From assembly GCF_042657365.1 (NCBI RefSeq), contig NZ_JBHSKT010000001.1, positions 1 to 64,000 on the forward strand: a stretch of 64,000 nt of DNA, given 5' to 3'. Position 1 is the first letter of the stretch. Each line of letters opens with the position of its first letter. A program made the translations under genes and the position numbers. Origin of the DNA: Adhaeribacter_A terreus (lineage in GTDB: Bacteria; Bacteroidota; Bacteroidia; Cytophagales; Hymenobacteraceae). The notes beneath the pieces are model-generated. The model did not search any database. It was not told where the DNA came from and worked only from the letters and a program-made list of their open reading frames with translations. Positions 50,343 through 61,300 of the stretch are shown here, one piece after another.

Positions 50343-52937
50343 ATGAATTTTAAGGCTTTTGCAGTAATTAGTTTCGCGGTAGCAAACGGTATGCTTTTGG
50401 GTTGTAAAACTGCCGAAACCGGTAAAACAACTTCCAACGCTTCCTTAGGCGTAGAAACCACTTCCGTAAAAAACAAAACGATACCGGAATGGGTACCAAA
50501 ACCCGCGCCTTACCACGCCGCTGAAACCATCCTCACCGATCTTGTGCATACCAAGCTCCGCGTTTCCTTCGACTGGCAAAAGCAACACCTCATCGGCGAA
50601 GCCACCTTAACCTGTAAACCTTATTTCTATCCGCAAAACACGCTCATTTTAGATGCCAAAGGTTTCGAAATTAAAAGCGTGGAACTGGAAGAAACCGCCG
50701 AACCGCTGAAATATACTTACGACGGCAAAAAACTCACCATCAACCTTGATAAAACCTACAACCGCACCCAGGAATACAAAGTCCTGATAAACTACATCGC
50801 CAAACCCAACGAACTCGAAGCTGGAGGTAGCGCCGCCATTACTTCCGATAAAGGCCTGTATTTTATAAACCCGCTCGGCGAAGACAAAGACAAACCCCGC
50901 CAGATCTGGACGCAGGGCGAAACCGAAGCCAGCTCCGCCTGGTTCCCGACCATCGATGCGCCGAACCAGAAAATGACGCAGGAAATCTATATTACCATAG
51001 AAGATAATTTCAAAACGCTCAGCAACGGTTCTCTCATTTATTCGCGCCAGCGGCCCAACGGCATGCGCACCGATTACTGGAAACAGGAACTTCCGCACGC
51101 GCCTTATTTAACCATGATTGCCATCGGCGAATTTGCGGTGGTGAAAGAAAGCTGGAAAAATAAAGATGTTACTTATTATGTAGAGCCGAAATATAAGAAC
51201 AGCGCCAAAGGTATCTTCGGAAACACCCCGGAAATGCTATCCTTTTTCAGTCAAAAACTCGGGGTTGATTATCCTTGGGATAAATATGCGCAGGTAATTG
51301 TGCGCGATTACGTTTCCGGAGCCATGGAAAACACCTCTGCTAGCTTGTTTGGCGAATTTGTGCAGCTCAGCAACCGCGAACTCCTCGACCACAGCATGGA
51401 TGAGATTATCGCCCACGAACTTTTCCACCAATGGTTTGGCGACTTGGTAACTTCCGAAAGCTGGAGCAATCTGCCCTTAAATGAAAGTTTTGCTACCTAT
51501 GGCGAATACCTCTGGTTCGAACACAAACTTGGCCGCGACGATGCCGATCTGGGTTTGAACAGCGACCTGAACAATTATCTCAGCGAAGCGCAACGCAAAC
51601 AGGTTCCGCTTATCCGCTACCATTATAATAACCACGAAGATATGTTCGATCGCCATTCCTACCAGAAAGGAGGGAGGGTTTTGCACATGCTTCGCAACTA
51701 CGTCGGCGATGAAGCGTTCTTTGTAGCGCTTAAAAAATACCTCACCGACAATAAATTCAAAACCGCTGAAATTGCGAATTTAAGATTAGCGTTTGAAGAA
51801 GTTACCGGCCAGGATCTGATGTGGTTTTTCGACCAGTGGTTCATGAAGCCTGGGCACCCGGAGCTGCAGGTCGATCAGCAATACGAAAACGGTAAACTTA
51901 CCGTTCGTGTTTTTCAGCGACAGGATTCAGTTTATGCGCCACTATATAAATTGCCCGTAAGAATTGCCGTTTGGGAAAATGGTAAGAAAAATGAATATCC
52001 GGTAACCATTTCCGGCTTCCGCAGCGAATTTGAATTTCCGGCAGCCGCTAAACCCGAATTAGTTGTTTTCGATCCGGACGCCCAACTCCTGGCAACTATT
52101 CAGCACGAAAAAAGCGAAGACGAATTGATCTATCAGTATCATAACGCCCCGCGTTTTCAGCATAAATTTCAGGCTCTGAATTTATTATTAGATAAAGTAA
52201 ATGAACCGAAAGTTGCTGCCGTGTTTCAGGATGCTCTAAAAGCGAAGTTCTGGAAAATACGTAGTACCGCCGTTTTTGCCTTCAATGCTACCCGCTTTAT
52301 GGCTACCGCTAATGGAAAAGACGCAACCGGCAAAATAAAATTCAACGATCCGCAATTTGAACCTGTCAGAAAAAGCATTCGCCAGATCGCCGAATCAGAC
52401 CCAAAAACTTCCGTGCGCGCCGATGCCATTGCAACTTTAGCCAGTTTGCACGATCCACAATATGCCGATGTATTTACCAAAGCCTTGACGGATAGCTCTT
52501 ATGCGGTAGCCGCTGCCGGTCTCGATGCGCTGGTTTCGCAGGAAAACGCAAAAGATTTGCTGCCAAAAGTTAAGCACTTGCAGGAAACTGAAAATGCCGA
52601 AGTAGCCAGCGCCCTCGGTTCATTTTATGCCGGTCACGGCGATGCTACACAATTTCCGTGGTTCGAGAAGCAATTAAAGCAGCAAACCGGCAATGATCTG
52701 AGTAATTTTCTTCCGGTTTTTGCAACCTATTTATTGAAACTTCCGGCCACAGAAAAAAATAAAGGCATTAAGTTACTGGAAGATTTTGCCCGTAATCACG
52801 AAAATTTCCGCACTCGTTTAGGTGCTTACCGGGCGCTTCAGATCCTGGCCGATGACCCAGCAGTGCAGCAAATGATCCGGAATATTAAGGAAAATGAAAA
52901 AGACAACCGCCTGAAATTGATTTACGGAGAAATGTAA
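50343..52937 (+). CDS. M1 family aminopeptidase, lipoprotein
   Basis: This 864-residue zinc aminopeptidase has the exopeptidase motif GAMEN (SGAMENTSAS, about residue 326) and the zinc site HELFH (H358, E359, H362) with Glu 381 in NESFATYGE, spaced exactly as in the family. A lipobox MLLGC (Cys 21) predicts a lipoprotein that is kept at a membrane. The last 270 residues are helical HEAT-like repeats (SLHDPQYADVFTKALTDSSY). The codons for the lipobox region overlap a dispersed motif (50383-50412). Confidence 0.95.
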   Translation: MNFKAFAVISFAVANGMLLGCKTAETGKTTSNASLGVETTSVKNKTIPEWVPKPAPYHAAETILTDLVHTKLRVSFDWQKQHLIGEATLTCKPYFYPQNTLILDAKGFEIKSVELEETAEPLKYTYDGKKLTINLDKTYNRTQEYKVLINYIAKPNELEAGGSAAITSDKGLYFINPLGEDKDKPRQIWTQGETEASSAWFPTIDAPNQKMTQEIYITIEDNFKTLSNGSLIYSRQRPNGMRTDYWKQELPHAPYLTMIAIGEFAVVKESWKNKDVTYYVEPKYKNSAKGIFGNTPEMLSFFSQKLGVDYPWDKYAQVIVRDYVSGAMENTSASLFGEFVQLSNRELLDHSMDEIIAHELFHQWFGDLVTSESWSNLPLNESFATYGEYLWFEHKLGRDDADLGLNSDLNNYLSEAQRKQVPLIRYHYNNHEDMFDRHSYQKGGRVLHMLRNYVGDEAFFVALKKYLTDNKFKTAEIANLRLAFEEVTGQDLMWFFDQWFMKPGHPELQVDQQYENGKLTVRVFQRQDSVYAPLYKLPVRIAVWENGKKNEYPVTISGFRSEFEFPAAAKPELVVFDPDAQLLATIQHEKSEDELIYQYHNAPRFQHKFQALNLLLDKVNEPKVAAVFQDALKAKFWKIRSTAVFAFNATRFMATANGKDATGKIKFNDPQFEPVRKSIRQIAESDPKTSVRADAIATLASLHDPQYADVFTKALTDSSYAVAAAGLDALVSQENAKDLLPKVKHLQETENAEVASALGSFYAGHGDATQFPWFEKQLKQQTGNDLSNFLPVFATYLLKLPATEKNKGIKLLEDFARNHENFRTRLGAYRALQILADDPAVQQMIRNIKENEKDNRLKLIYGEM
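50383..50412 (+). repeat. 30-bp dispersed motif inside the M1 lipobox region
   Basis: CAAACGGTATGCTTTT start, TGTAAAACTG end, in the gene direction. It encodes ANGMLLGCKT, so the lipobox itself is written in the motif. Confidence 0.65.
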
Positions 52938-53009
52938 TCGCTAGGGATTTTAATTCGGAAAGTGCTGAGTTCCATAAAGTAAGAACATTCGGAAAAGAAG
53001 GCGAAAAAT

Positions 53010-53039
53010 AAAACGCTATGTTTTTTTTAGAAAAAAGTG
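53010..53039 (+). repeat. 30-bp dispersed motif, copy
   Basis: AAAACGCTATGTTTTT start, GAAAAAAGTG end. It lies in the 304-bp gap between the M1 gene and the tRNA cluster. That gap otherwise holds only the promoter at 53149. Confidence 0.82.
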
Positions 53040-53148
53040 TGCGGGAGTTTTAGAATCAAGAAAAATAGCGTAGTTTCGCATCGCTTTAAGTCAGGAACAC
53101 GATTGAAAAGCACAGGAAAAAGAAATTAAAAATATTTTTCCGGAAAAA

Positions 53149-53179
53149 TTTGACAGATTGAAAAAAGCAATTAATTTTG
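53149..53179 (+). promoter_or_regulatory. Promoter of the tRNA-tuf operon
   Basis: TTTG (in TTTGACA, 53149-53152), exactly 19 bases, then TAATTTTG (53172-53179). It is a perfect match to the Bacteroidota housekeeping consensus and lies about 60 bases before tRNA-Tyr. Confidence 0.88.
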
Positions 53180-53241
53180 CAGCTCCTTAGAAAAACAGCA
53201 CAGCGGTGCAAAAGTTACTGAGGAGTTTATTTTGAAAAGCC

Positions 53242-53324
53242 GGGGAGATTCCAGAGTGGCCAAATGGGACGGACTGTAACTCCGTTAGAGTGATCTTTCG
53301 AAGGTTCGAATCCTTCTCTCCCCA
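53242..53324 (+). tRNA. tRNA-Tyr (GTA)
   Basis: The acceptor arms GGGGAGA and TCTCCCC pair, the anticodon loop reads CTGTAAC with GTA, a long variable arm is present, and the T loop is GGTTCGAATCC. A CCA end (53325-53327) follows in the DNA. It is first in the tRNA-tuf cluster. Confidence 0.96.
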
Positions 53325-53395
53325 CCAGTAATGGTTGAGTTATTGAATAAACGAATTAATTAAATTCAGGAATTCAATAACTCTGCTGTTTACAA

Positions 53396-53468
53396 GCGGG
53401 AGTAGCTCAGTTGGTAGAGCGATAGCCTTCCAAGCTATAGGTCGCGGGTTCGAACCTCGTCTCCCGCT
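53396..53468 (+). tRNA. tRNA-Gly (TCC)
   Basis: The acceptor arms GCGGGAG and CTCCCGC pair. The anticodon stem ATAGC/GCTAT holds the loop CTTCCAA, which gives TCC. The T arm has GGGTTCGAACC. Confidence 0.96.
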
Positions 53469-53526
53469 CAATTTTAAACTCTCAGATTTAAACAGCAGGT
53501 TTAAATCTGTTTTTGTGTATAAACAA

Positions 53527-53598
53527 GCCGACGTAGCTCAGGGGTAGAGTACTTCCTTGGTAAGGAAGGGGTCGTGGGTTCAATTCCCATCGTTGGCT
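53527..53598 (+). tRNA. tRNA-Thr (GGT)
   Basis: The acceptor arms GCCGACG and CGTTGGC pair (with one G-T pair). The stem CTTCC/GGAAG holds the loop TTGGTAA, which gives GGT. The T arm has GGGTTCAATTCCC. Confidence 0.96.
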
Positions 53599-53662
53599 CA
53601 AAAGTATATTATATATCCTTTTTTATAAACTAGTTTTAAACTCAATCTAATATTCTTTTAAA

Positions 53663-54850
<1,188 letters not shown>

Positions 54851-54863
54851 TTATTTAGAAATT

Positions 54864-54909
54864 AAAACCCCGTCCGAAAGAAAATTCTAATGGGCGGGGT
54901 TTTGTTTTT
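54864..54909 (+). terminator. Terminator of tuf
   Basis: AAAACCCCGTCC and GGGCGGGGTTTT pair around a 16-base loop and T runs follow. The promoter of tRNA-Trp starts inside its T tract. Confidence 0.92.
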
Positions 54910-54931
54910 ATAAAAATAATTTCTAAATTTG
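54901..54931 (+). promoter_or_regulatory. Promoter of tRNA-Trp-secE-nusG
   Basis: TTTG (54901-54904), exactly 19 bases, then TAAATTTG (54924-54931). It is a perfect consensus; the -33 box lies in the T tract of the tuf terminator. Confidence 0.88.
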
Positions 54932-54975
54932 CACTCCAATTCACATTTAGTTGATTTGTGAGTGCATTTTTTTAC

Positions 54976-55048
54976 ACGGGCGTAGCTCAATTGGTAGAGT
55001 AGTGGTCTCCAAAACCATTGGCTGGGAGTTCGAGTCTCTCCGCCCGTG
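54976..55048 (+). tRNA. tRNA-Trp (CCA)
   Basis: The acceptor arms ACGGGCG and CGCCCGT pair. The anticodon stem GTGGT/ACCAT holds the loop CTCCAAA, which gives CCA. The T arm has GAGTTCGAGTCTC. Confidence 0.96.
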
Positions 55049-55084
55049 CAACGTTATTTTGGATAACAAATAAAATTAGCAAAA

Positions 55085-55267
55085 GTGAAAAAGTACATCA
55101 ACGATACTATTACGGAAATGCGACACAATGTTGCATGGCCGACTTATACAGAATTACAGAAAAGTTCAGTATTAGTGCTGGTGGGTACTTTGGTTTTTGC
55201 TTTGGTTGTTGGCGCAATGGACTATGTTTATGACGCTGGTCTGAGCTTGTTCTATAACCAGTTTTAA
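55085..55267 (+). CDS. secE: Preprotein translocase subunit SecE
   Basis: This 60-residue single-helix subunit of the SecYEG channel has the cytosolic N-terminal MRHNVAWPTYTELQKSS segment and one transmembrane helix (residues about 29-48, VLVLVGTLVFALVVGAMDYV). It has a GTG start. It lies between tRNA-Trp and nusG, its usual place. Confidence 0.95.
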   Translation: MKKYINDTITEMRHNVAWPTYTELQKSSVLVLVGTLVFALVVGAMDYVYDAGLSLFYNQF

Positions 55268-55275
55268 TTTCAACT

Positions 55276-55833
55276 ATGGCGGAATTAAAATGGTATGTAG
55301 TACGGGCAGTTAGTGGCCAGGAAAAAAAAGCTAAAGCCTATCTCGAAAACGAGATTATGCGTCAGGGGTTAACGGAGTATGTGCCACAGGTACTTATTCC
55401 GGCTGAAAAAGTTTACGAGATGCGCAATGGTAAAAAACGCGTTCGTGAAAGAAACTTTTTTCCAGGTTATGTGTTAGTTCATGCCGACCTGTCTCACGGT
55501 GAAGCAGAACACATTATTATCAGCACGCCAGGAGTAATAGGTTTCCTTGGTGCAAACGAAGGAAAAACGATCAGTAAGCCAGTGCCGCTGCGTCTTTCAG
55601 AAGTAAACCGCATCTTAGGAACGGTTGATGAAGCAGAAGAGCAGGAAGAAGTACTGGATTCACCATTTATTGTAGGTGAAACAGTTAAAGTAATGGACGG
55701 ACCATTCAATGGTTTTTCCGGAACTGTAGAGGAAGTATTTGAAGAACGGAAGAAGCTGAACGTAATGGTGAAGATCTTTGGTCGCAATACTCCGGTTGAA
55801 TTGAACTACGTTCAAGTAGAAAAGGAATCGTAA
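55276..55833 (+). CDS. nusG: Transcription termination/antitermination factor NusG
   Basis: This 185-residue factor has the NGN domain (WYVVRAVSGQEKKAKAYLE, then FFPGYVLVHADLS) and a C-terminal KOW domain (GETVKVMDGPFNGFSGTVEEVFEERKKLNVMVKIFGR). It binds RNA polymerase and links it to the ribosome or Rho. It starts 8 bases after the secE stop codon. Confidence 0.97.
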   Translation: MAELKWYVVRAVSGQEKKAKAYLENEIMRQGLTEYVPQVLIPAEKVYEMRNGKKRVRERNFFPGYVLVHADLSHGEAEHIIISTPGVIGFLGANEGKTISKPVPLRLSEVNRILGTVDEAEEQEEVLDSPFIVGETVKVMDGPFNGFSGTVEEVFEERKKLNVMVKIFGRNTPVELNYVQVEKES

Positions 55834-55892
55834 CCTTAAATACGAGTATATAAATAAAACGTGCTTTAGATGAAAGCACACAATTTAAAAAA

Positions 55893-56336
55893 ATGGCAAA
55901 AGAAATCAAAGGTTATCTGAAGCTTCAGATAAAGGGAGGCGCTGCTAATCCAGCACCGCCGGTTGGACCTGCACTTGGCTCTAAAGGCTTAAACATCATG
56001 GAATTCTGCAAGCAGTTCAATGCGCGGACCCAGGATAAAGCTGGCCAGGTTTGTCCGGTATTAATTACCATGTATACCGATAAGTCATTCGACTTTGTGG
56101 TGAAAACTCCTCCTGCTCCGGTAATGATCATGGAAGCAGCAAAAATCAAAAGTGGTTCTAAAGAGCCTAACCGTAATAAGGTAGGTTCAATTACCTGGGA
56201 TCAGGTAAAAGCAATTGCAGAAGTTAAAATGCCGGATCTTAACGCATTTAAACTGGAATCTGCAATGCGTTTGGTTGCTGGTACCGCCAGAAGTATGGGT
56301 GTAACAGTTTCAGGAACTGCTCCTTGGAGTGAATAA
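55893..56336 (+). CDS. rplK: Ribosomal protein L11
   Basis: This 147-residue protein of the GTPase-associated centre has the N-terminal KGGAANPAPPVGPALGSKGLN, with the usual Pro-rich loop, and the C-terminal rRNA-binding domain (SMGVTVSG). It starts the rplKAJL block. Confidence 0.98.
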   Translation: MAKEIKGYLKLQIKGGAANPAPPVGPALGSKGLNIMEFCKQFNARTQDKAGQVCPVLITMYTDKSFDFVVKTPPAPVMIMEAAKIKSGSKEPNRNKVGSITWDQVKAIAEVKMPDLNAFKLESAMRLVAGTARSMGVTVSGTAPWSE

Positions 56337-56348
56337 TCAGAGGTAGAA

Positions 56349-57038
56349 ATGGCTAAAAATACAAAAAATCGCAAAGCAGCCCTGGCTAAAGTTGATCTGA
56401 ACAAAGAGTATTCTCTGGCAGAAGCAGCAGGCGTTGTTAAAGAAATCACTTTCACCAAATTTGATGCTTCCGTAGATATCGACGTTCGTTTAGGCGTTGA
56501 CCCTCGGAAAGCTGACCAGATGGTTCGTGGTATTGTTACCTTACCGCACGGTACAGGTAAAGATGTTAAAGTATTGGTTCTTTGTACTCCGGATAAAGAA
56601 CAGGAAGCAAAAGACGCAGGTGCAGATTTCGTAGGTCTGGATGATTATATCCAGAAGATCGAAAAAGGCTGGACAGACGTTGATGTAATCATCACCATGC
56701 CGGCAGTAATGGCAAAAGTAGGTCGTTTAGGCCGTATCTTAGGTCCTCGTAACCTGATGCCAAACCCAAAATCCGGAACAGTTACTACTGAAGTTGGTAA
56801 AGCAGTTAAAGAAGTGAAGGCAGGTAAAATCGACTTTAAAGTTGATAAAACCGGTATCATTCACACCAGCATTGGTAAAGTATCTTTCTCTCCGGACATG
56901 CTTGCAGCTAACGCAGCAGAAGTAATCCAGACCTTAACGAAGTTGAAGCCATCATCTGCAAAAGGAACTTACATCAAGAGTGTAACCCTTTCCAGCACGA
57001 TGAGCCCGGCAGTAATGATTGATAAAAATTCGATCTAA
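56349..57038 (+). CDS. rplA: Ribosomal protein L1
   Basis: This 229-residue protein has the family signature around MPAVMAKVGRLGRILGPRNL. L1 binds the 23S L1 stalk and often its own mRNA as a repressor. The gap to rplK is 12 bases. Confidence 0.98.
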   Translation: MAKNTKNRKAALAKVDLNKEYSLAEAAGVVKEITFTKFDASVDIDVRLGVDPRKADQMVRGIVTLPHGTGKDVKVLVLCTPDKEQEAKDAGADFVGLDDYIQKIEKGWTDVDVIITMPAVMAKVGRLGRILGPRNLMPNPKSGTVTTEVGKAVKEVKAGKIDFKVDKTGIIHTSIGKVSFSPDMLAANAAEVIQTLTKLKPSSAKGTYIKSVTLSSTMSPAVMIDKNSI

Positions 57039-57048
57039 GGAGAAGACA

Positions 57049-57591
57049 ATGACAAGAGAAGAAAAACACGCAATTGTACAGGAGTTAAGCGAAAAGTTCG
57101 CTGAAAACAGCTTCTTTTATATTACTGATGCCGGTGGAATGACAGTAGCTGGTATTAACCGCTTCCGTCGTCTTTGCTTCGACAAGGGTATGGAATTTAA
57201 AGTTTACAAGAATACACTTATCCGTAAGGCTCTTGATACTTTAGGTTCAGATACAAGTGAAATGGACAGTGCTCTGAAAGGCCAGTCCGGTATTCTGTTC
57301 TCAAAAGAAAGCGGCAGTGCACCAGCTCGTTTACTGCAGGACTTCTACAAAAAAGAAGGTTACGGTAAAAAAGCAATCGCTAAGCCAGTATTCAAAGGTG
57401 CTTACATCGACAGCGATCTGTTCGTAGGTTCTGAATACCTGGATACCCTGTCTAAGATCAAATCGAAGCAGGAACTTATTGGCGAGATCATTGGTCTGTT
57501 ACAATCACCTGCGAAAAACGTTATTTCTGGCTTACAAGGCGGTGGAAACAAACTGGCTGGTATCCTGAAAACTTTATCCGAAAAAGAGTAA
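57049..57591 (+). CDS. rplJ: Ribosomal protein L10
   Basis: The frame is open from 57019 inside rplA, but the ATG at 57049 follows a good ribosome binding site (TAAGGAGAAG) and gives the usual start MTREEKHAIVQELSEK, so the protein has 180 residues. It anchors the L7/L12 dimers on the ribosomal stalk. It begins 10 bases after rplA. Confidence 0.97.
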   Translation: MTREEKHAIVQELSEKFAENSFFYITDAGGMTVAGINRFRRLCFDKGMEFKVYKNTLIRKALDTLGSDTSEMDSALKGQSGILFSKESGSAPARLLQDFYKKEGYGKKAIAKPVFKGAYIDSDLFVGSEYLDTLSKIKSKQELIGEIIGLLQSPAKNVISGLQGGGNKLAGILKTLSEKE

Positions 57592-57635
57592 TTAATTAAA
57601 TTCAATCAATAAATAACTATTAAATTTTTATAAAA

Positions 57636-58016
57636 ATGGCAGATTTGAAAGCATTCGCAGAGCAGTTAGTGAATTTAACTGTTAAAGAGGTAAATGAACT
57701 AGCTACTATCCTGAAGGATGAATACGGTATTGAGCCTGCTGCTGCTGCTCCGGTTATGATGGCTGGAGGTGCTGGTGGTGGTGAAGCCGCTGCAGTAGAA
57801 GAAAAAACTTCTTTCGACGTGATCCTGAAAAACGCTGGTGCTTCTAAGTTAGCAGTAGTTAAGTTAGTAAAAGAACTTACTGGCTTAGGTCTGAAAGAAG
57901 CTAAAGAATTAGTAGATGGCGCTCCAAAAGAATTGAAAGCTGGCGTTGCTAAAGACGAAGCAGATTCTTTAAAGAAAGCTTTAGAAGAAGCTGGTGCTGA
58001 AGTAGAGGTAAAATAA
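57636..58016 (+). CDS. rplL: Ribosomal protein L7/L12
   Basis: This 126-residue stalk protein has an N-terminal dimerisation domain, an Ala/Gly-rich hinge (EPAAAAPVMMAGGAGGGEAAA) and the factor-binding C-terminal domain (KTSFDVILKNAGASKLAVVKLVKELTGLGLKEAKELVDGAP, in parts). Confidence 0.98.
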   Translation: MADLKAFAEQLVNLTVKEVNELATILKDEYGIEPAAAAPVMMAGGAGGGEAAAVEEKTSFDVILKNAGASKLAVVKLVKELTGLGLKEAKELVDGAPKELKAGVAKDEADSLKKALEEAGAEVEVK

Positions 58017-58045
58017 TTACCCTACAATAACCATATTCACAGAAT

Positions 58046-58072
58046 TAGACCTGGCATTTCGTCAGGTCTTTT
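58046..58072 (+). terminator. Hairpin between rplL and rpoB
   Basis: AGACCTG and CAGGTCT pair around a 9-base loop and T4 follows. It fits an attenuator that lowers rpoBC expression relative to the ribosomal genes, as is known in other bacteria. Confidence 0.65.
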
Positions 58073-58157
58073 CCTGTTTGTACCCGATTAACATTACTGA
58101 GAAGAATAACCGATTTGCCGACGGGCAAAAGCACTCCGGTTCGGAGGAGGGCAGGCT

Positions 58158-58187
58158 GACTTTTTAATGCTAAAACTATAGCGTTTT
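58158..58187 (-). repeat. 30-bp dispersed motif between rplL and rpoB
   Basis: On the minus strand: AAAACGCTATAGTTTT start, TTAAAAAGTC end; near consensus. It is opposite to the direction of the operon. Confidence 0.85.
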
Positions 58188-58304
58188 TTAGTTATTCCGG
58201 TTAGTGAATCAGTAATTTCCGAATAGTTTGAGGTGCCAATTATTTGCCAGGCTCGAGACCGGCAAGAAAAAAGAATTTAATTGAAACATTTAAATTTTTA
58301 ACCA

Positions 58305-61300
58305 TTGGCTAAAAACAGAACCGATGAGCGGATCAATTTCGCTTCCATCAAAAAGGTAATTGATTACCCTGACTTTTTAGATGTTCAGCTACAATCTTTT
58401 CAGGACTTTTTCCAGTTGGAAACTGCGGCCGAAAACCGTACCGACGAAGGTCTTTTTAAAGTATTCGCTGAAAACTTTCCTATTTCAGATTCCCGTGAAA
58501 ACTTCGTTCTGGAGTTCATCGATTACCACATCGATCCGCCGAAATATTCGGTAGACGAGTGTATCGACCGGGGTTTAACCTATTCCGTACCTTTAAAAGC
58601 AAAGCTTCGTCTTATCTGCAACGACGATGATAATGAAGACTTTGAAACGATCGAACAGGAAGTGTTCCTGGGTAATATCCCATACATGACCGAAAAAGGT
58701 TCTTTCGTGATCAACGGCGCAGAGCGTGTAATTGTATCGCAGCTGCACCGCTCGCCGGGTGTGTTCTTTGCGCAAAGCAAGCATACCAACGGTACGAAAC
58801 TTTATTCTGCCCGTATCATTCCTTTCAAAGGTTCCTGGATTGAGTTCGCAACCGACGTAAACAATGTGATGTACGCGTACATCGACCGTAAGAAAAAATT
58901 CCCGGTTACAACATTATTACGTGCTATCGGTTACGGAACAGATAAGGATATCTTAGACTTATTCGGTTTATCAGAAGAATTGAAAGCCGATAAGAAAACC
59001 CTTAAAAAAGCTGTAGGCCGCAAATTAGCTGCCCGGGTTTTGAGAACCTGGACAGAAGATTTCGTGGATGAAGATACTGGTGAGGTAGTATCTATCGATC
59101 GTAACGAAGTATTGCTGGAGCGTGACATGGAAATTACGGATGAAGATATTGATACCATCATCGATTCCGGCGTTAAAACTGTTATCGTTCACCGCGAGAA
59201 CATTAACATTGCCGACTACACTATTATATATAATACGCTTCAGAAAGATAACTCTAACTCAGAGCAGGAAGCCGTTGAGCAAATTTACCGTCAGCTTCGT
59301 AATACCGAGGCCCCAGACGTTGAAACTGCCCGGGATATCATTCAGAAGTTATTCTTCTCCGACAAACGTTACGATCTAGGTGATGTAGGTCGTTACAGAA
59401 TCAACAAGAAATTAGGACTTGATAAGAATTGGGAAGCGAAAGTGCTTACCAATGAAGATATCGTCCTAATCGTTAAATACCTGATCGGTCTGATCAACTC
59501 AAAAGCTGTAGTTGATGATATTGACCACTTAAGTAATCGTCGCGTTCGTACCGTAGGTGAGCAGCTTTATGCACAGTTCGGTGTTGGTCTGGCTCGTATG
59601 GCCCGTACCATTAAAGAACGTATGAACGTTCGCGATAACGAAGAATTCAAACCGGTTGACCTGATCAACGCGCGTACGCTTTCTTCAGTTATCAACTCGT
59701 TCTTCGGTACCAACCAGTTATCACAGTTCATGGACCAGACGAACCCGCTGGCCGAGATCACCCACAAACGCCGTGTATCTGCCCTCGGTCCAGGTGGTCT
59801 TTCCAGAGAGCGTGCTGGTTTCGAGGTTCGTGACGTTCACTATACGCACTATGGTCGACTGTGTACCATTGAAACGCCGGAAGGTCCGAATATTGGTCTG
59901 ATTTCTTCACTTTGCGTTCATGCACGCGTTAACGGAATGGGTTTCATTGAAACTCCTTATCGTACCGTGACGGGTGGTAAAGTAGATATGGATACTCCGG
60001 TTAAATATCTGACTGCCGAAGAAGAAGATACCCATCACATTGCGCAAGCTAACGCCCGTATCGATGAGCAGGGTAATTTCTTAGCTGACCGTGTGAAAGG
60101 CCGTTTCGAAGGTGACTTCCCAGTTGAACCAGGTGAGACTTATACGTATATGGACGTTGCGCCAAACCAGATCGTTTCGGTGGCGGCTTCCATGATTCCA
60201 TTCTTAGAGCATGACGATGCTAACCGTGCCTTGATGGGCTCGAACATGCAGCGTCAGGCAGTTCCGTTATTAAAGCCACAGGCGCCAATTGTTGGTACTG
60301 GTTTGGAAGAACGCGCTGCTATCGACTCACGTGCTTTGGTTGTAGCCGAAGGTACCGGGGAGATTGCTTTTGTAGATGCCAATAAAATTGTAGTTCGTTA
60401 CGATCTGACCGAAGATGACAAATTAGTTTCCTTCGATGCAGAATTAGTAACCTACGATCTGATCAAATTCCGTCGTACCAACCAGGATACCTGTATCAAC
60501 TTAACGCCGATCGTGAAGAAAGGCGAGCGCGTTGAGAAAGGCCAGGCGCTTTGCGAAGGCTACGCAACGAATCAGGGTGAACTTGCTCTTGGTCGTAACT
60601 TACAGGTTGCGTTCATGCCGTGGCAAGGGTACAACTTCGAGGATGCTATAGTAATATCTGAGAAAGTTGTTCGCGACGACGTATTTACTTCTATCCACAT
60701 CGAAGAATTTGAACTTGAAGTTCGTGAAACGAAACGTGGTGAAGAAGAATTAACTTCTGAGATTCCGAACGTTTCGGAAGAAGCGGTTCGTAACTTAGAT
60801 GAAAACGGTATCATCCGGGAAGGTGCGGAAGTTCGCGAAGGCGATATTCTGATCGGTAAGATCACGCCTAAAGGGGAAACTGATCCGACTCCGGAAGAGA
60901 AATTACTCCGTGCGATCTTCGGTGATAAAGCCGGCGATGTGAAAGATGCCTCGCTTAAAGCGCCACCATCCCTGCAAGGTGTAGTTATCGATACCAAGTT
61001 GTTCAGCCGTCCGAAGAAAGACAAAAACCTGCGGGCTAAGTCTAAGAAAGAGGTTGAAGAATTGAAATCGCATTACAACAACGAGTTGCGCGCGGTTAAA
61101 GCGGTCATGATCGAGAAGTTGGTTGCGTTATTAGATGGCAAAACGTCTCAGGGTATCAAGCACAAGTTCGGTGATGAAATCATGTCGAAAGGCGTGAAAT
61201 TCAACAAGAAGAACATTGTGGAGAACTTGTTCCCGGACAAAAACCCATACAAAGACGAAAGCAACTACGCCGTTCCGGAAGAAGTTACGTTGTTCAAAGA

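Noticed and set aside
51231..51262. Motif-like sequence (GAAATGCTATCCTTTT...CAAAAACTC) in the M1 aminopeptidase gene
   Set aside because: It encodes PEMLSFFSQKLG, which is a conserved segment in M1 enzymes of unrelated bacteria, so the resemblance is probably chance. It also shows that some weak in-gene matches may be chance.
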